Part shown: one piece after another, positions 13,982 to 14,865 of the stretch
Position numbering within the stretch: the first letter of the stretch is position 1
Layout of the letters: the number at the start of each line of letters is the position of its first letter
Assembly (NCBI GenBank): GCA_934351765.1
Contig: CAKRJM010000033.1
Span: 1-14,865, forward strand
DNA from: an uncultured Lachnospiraceae bacterium
GTDB lineage: Bacteria; Bacillota; Clostridia; Lachnospirales; Lachnospiraceae
DNA length: 14,865 nucleotides
Reading direction: 5' to 3'
Notes under the pieces: model-generated
What the model was told of the DNA's origin: nothing
Databases searched by the model: none
What the model saw: the letters and a program-made list of their open reading frames with translations, nothing else
Program-made: the position numbers and the translations under genes

Positions 13982-14865
13982 ATGAAACAGAATATTTATT
14001 CGGTAAAGCAGGTCAATGCCTATGTGAAAAATATGTTTGACCAGGATTTCCTGCTTTGCCGGATCCAGGTCCGCGGCGAGGTTTCCAACTGCAGGTATCA
14101 TACCTCCGGTCATATTTATTTCACCTTGAAGGATGGTGCCGCGGCGCTGGCGGCCGTCATGTTTGCCGGAAACCGGGGCGGTCTGCCTTTTTTGCTGGCG
14201 GACGGGCAGCAGGTGGTGGTGACCGGTTATGTGAATATTTACGAGCGGGATGGCAAATACCAGTTATATGCCAGAGCCATCGAAAAGGAGGGCACCGGAG
14301 ACCTCTATGAGCGGTTTGAAGCACTGAAGCGGGAGCTTTCAGAGCGTGGCCTGTTTGCGGAGGAGTACAAGCAGCCGATTCCGAAGATGATCCGGACGCT
14401 GGGGGTTGTAACGGCGCAGACCGGGGCTGCAGTCCGTGATATCATCAATATCACCAGACGGAGAAATCCCTATGTCCAGATTATTCTCTATCCGGCGAAG
14501 GTCCAGGGTGAGGGGGCAGCGAGAACCATCGTCCGCGGGATCGGAGCTTTGGAGGCTTACGGCGTGGACTGTATCATTGTCGGCCGCGGCGGCGGCTCCA
14601 TCGAGGATCTCTGGGCTTTTAACGAAGAAACCGTGGCACAGGCGATTTTTGACTGTTCCGTACCGGTGATCTCGGCAGTGGGCCATGAAACGGACTTTAC
14701 GATCGCAGATTTTGCGGCGGATCTGCGTGCACCGACGCCTTCGGCGGCAGCAGAGCTGGCGGTTTATGAATACCGGGCGTTTTCCGAGTCATTAAAGGAC
14801 TGCGAACGGCGGCTTTCAGGTGCAATGGGGCGGAAGCTTACCATGGCAAGGCTTCAGCTGGATCA
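13982..14865 (+). CDS. xseA: Exodeoxyribonuclease VII large subunit, truncated by window end
   Basis: XseA is the catalytic subunit of ExoVII, which with XseB degrades single-stranded DNA into short oligonucleotides. The ATG at 13982 follows GGAGGG closely. The frame stays open to the end of the window, giving 294 codons of an expected 400-450. The N-terminal OB-fold (VKQVNAYVKNMFDQDF, RGEVSNCRYHTSGHIYFTLK) precedes the catalytic domain. D153, R202 (in GRGGGSIEDLWAFN), H235 and D238 (in GHETD) match in order and spacing the residues D155, R205, H238 and D241 that I recall as important in the E. coli enzyme. APTPSAAAELA after them is a family signature. The missing part is the long coiled-coil region. 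The xseB gene is expected just downstream. Confidence 0.97.
   Translation, partial: MKQNIYSVKQVNAYVKNMFDQDFLLCRIQVRGEVSNCRYHTSGHIYFTLKDGAAALAAVMFAGNRGGLPFLLADGQQVVVTGYVNIYERDGKYQLYARAIEKEGTGDLYERFEALKRELSERGLFAEEYKQPIPKMIRTLGVVTAQTGAAVRDIINITRRRNPYVQIILYPAKVQGEGAARTIVRGIGALEAYGVDCIIVGRGGGSIEDLWAFNEETVAQAIFDCSVPVISAVGHETDFTIADFAADLRAPTPSAAAELAVYEYRAFSESLKDCERRLSGAMGRKLTMARLQLD

Overview
This window reads as a stretch of core chromosome from a spore-forming, Gram-positive Clostridia bacterium, most likely Lachnospiraceae. The evidence is a complete eight-gene spoIIIA sporulation operon followed by asp23 - nusB - xseA, the strong AGGAGG-type ribosome binding sites, the frequent TTG/GTG starts and a GC content that looks to be in the mid-fifties by eye. 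All recognised genes lie on the + strand. I see no phage, insertion sequence, CRISPR, tRNA or rRNA. No gap between genes exceeds 300 bases.

Region 1 (1-5312): the 3' end of an unrecognised gene, then gltX (glutamyl-tRNA synthetase), a short UvrD/PcrA-like SF1 helicase, a polytopic putative metal/arsenic exporter of the ArsP_2/DUF2899 type that begins with TTG, and a membrane-anchored N-acetylmuramoyl-L-alanine amidase. The last three are spaced 14-19 bases apart and are probably co-transcribed.

Region 2 (5313-7680): small transcription units with readable signals. An ECF-transporter S component (pantothenate-type fold is the best guess) has its own sigma-A promoter, a dyad just upstream of the -35 box and a strong terminator. 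Next are rlmH (23S rRNA pseudouridine methyltransferase, TTG start) with its own promoter and a conserved-looking 76-residue orphan protein. A lipoprotein follows whose -10 box sits inside a perfect 8+8 inverted repeat, and it ends in a terminator.

Region 3 (7681-12864): spoIIIAA-AB-AC-AD-AE-AF-AG-AH, tightly packed. These encode the mother-cell half of the channel that links mother cell and engulfed forespore: AA is the ATPase, AB-AE are membrane parts, and AF, AG and AH are ring-building proteins.

Region 4 (12865-14865): an Asp23/Gls24 envelope protein with its own promoter and leader hairpin and a perfect-stem terminator behind it. Then come nusB and the 5' two-thirds of xseA (exodeoxyribonuclease VII large subunit), cut by the window end. 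In Bacillus this neighbourhood also holds accB-accC and folD; they are absent here.

I found no convincing undescribed multi-gene system. The items most worth a second look are regulatory: the inverted repeat over the lipoprotein promoter, the dyad ahead of the S-component promoter, and the terminator placed directly before nusB with no visible promoter between them.
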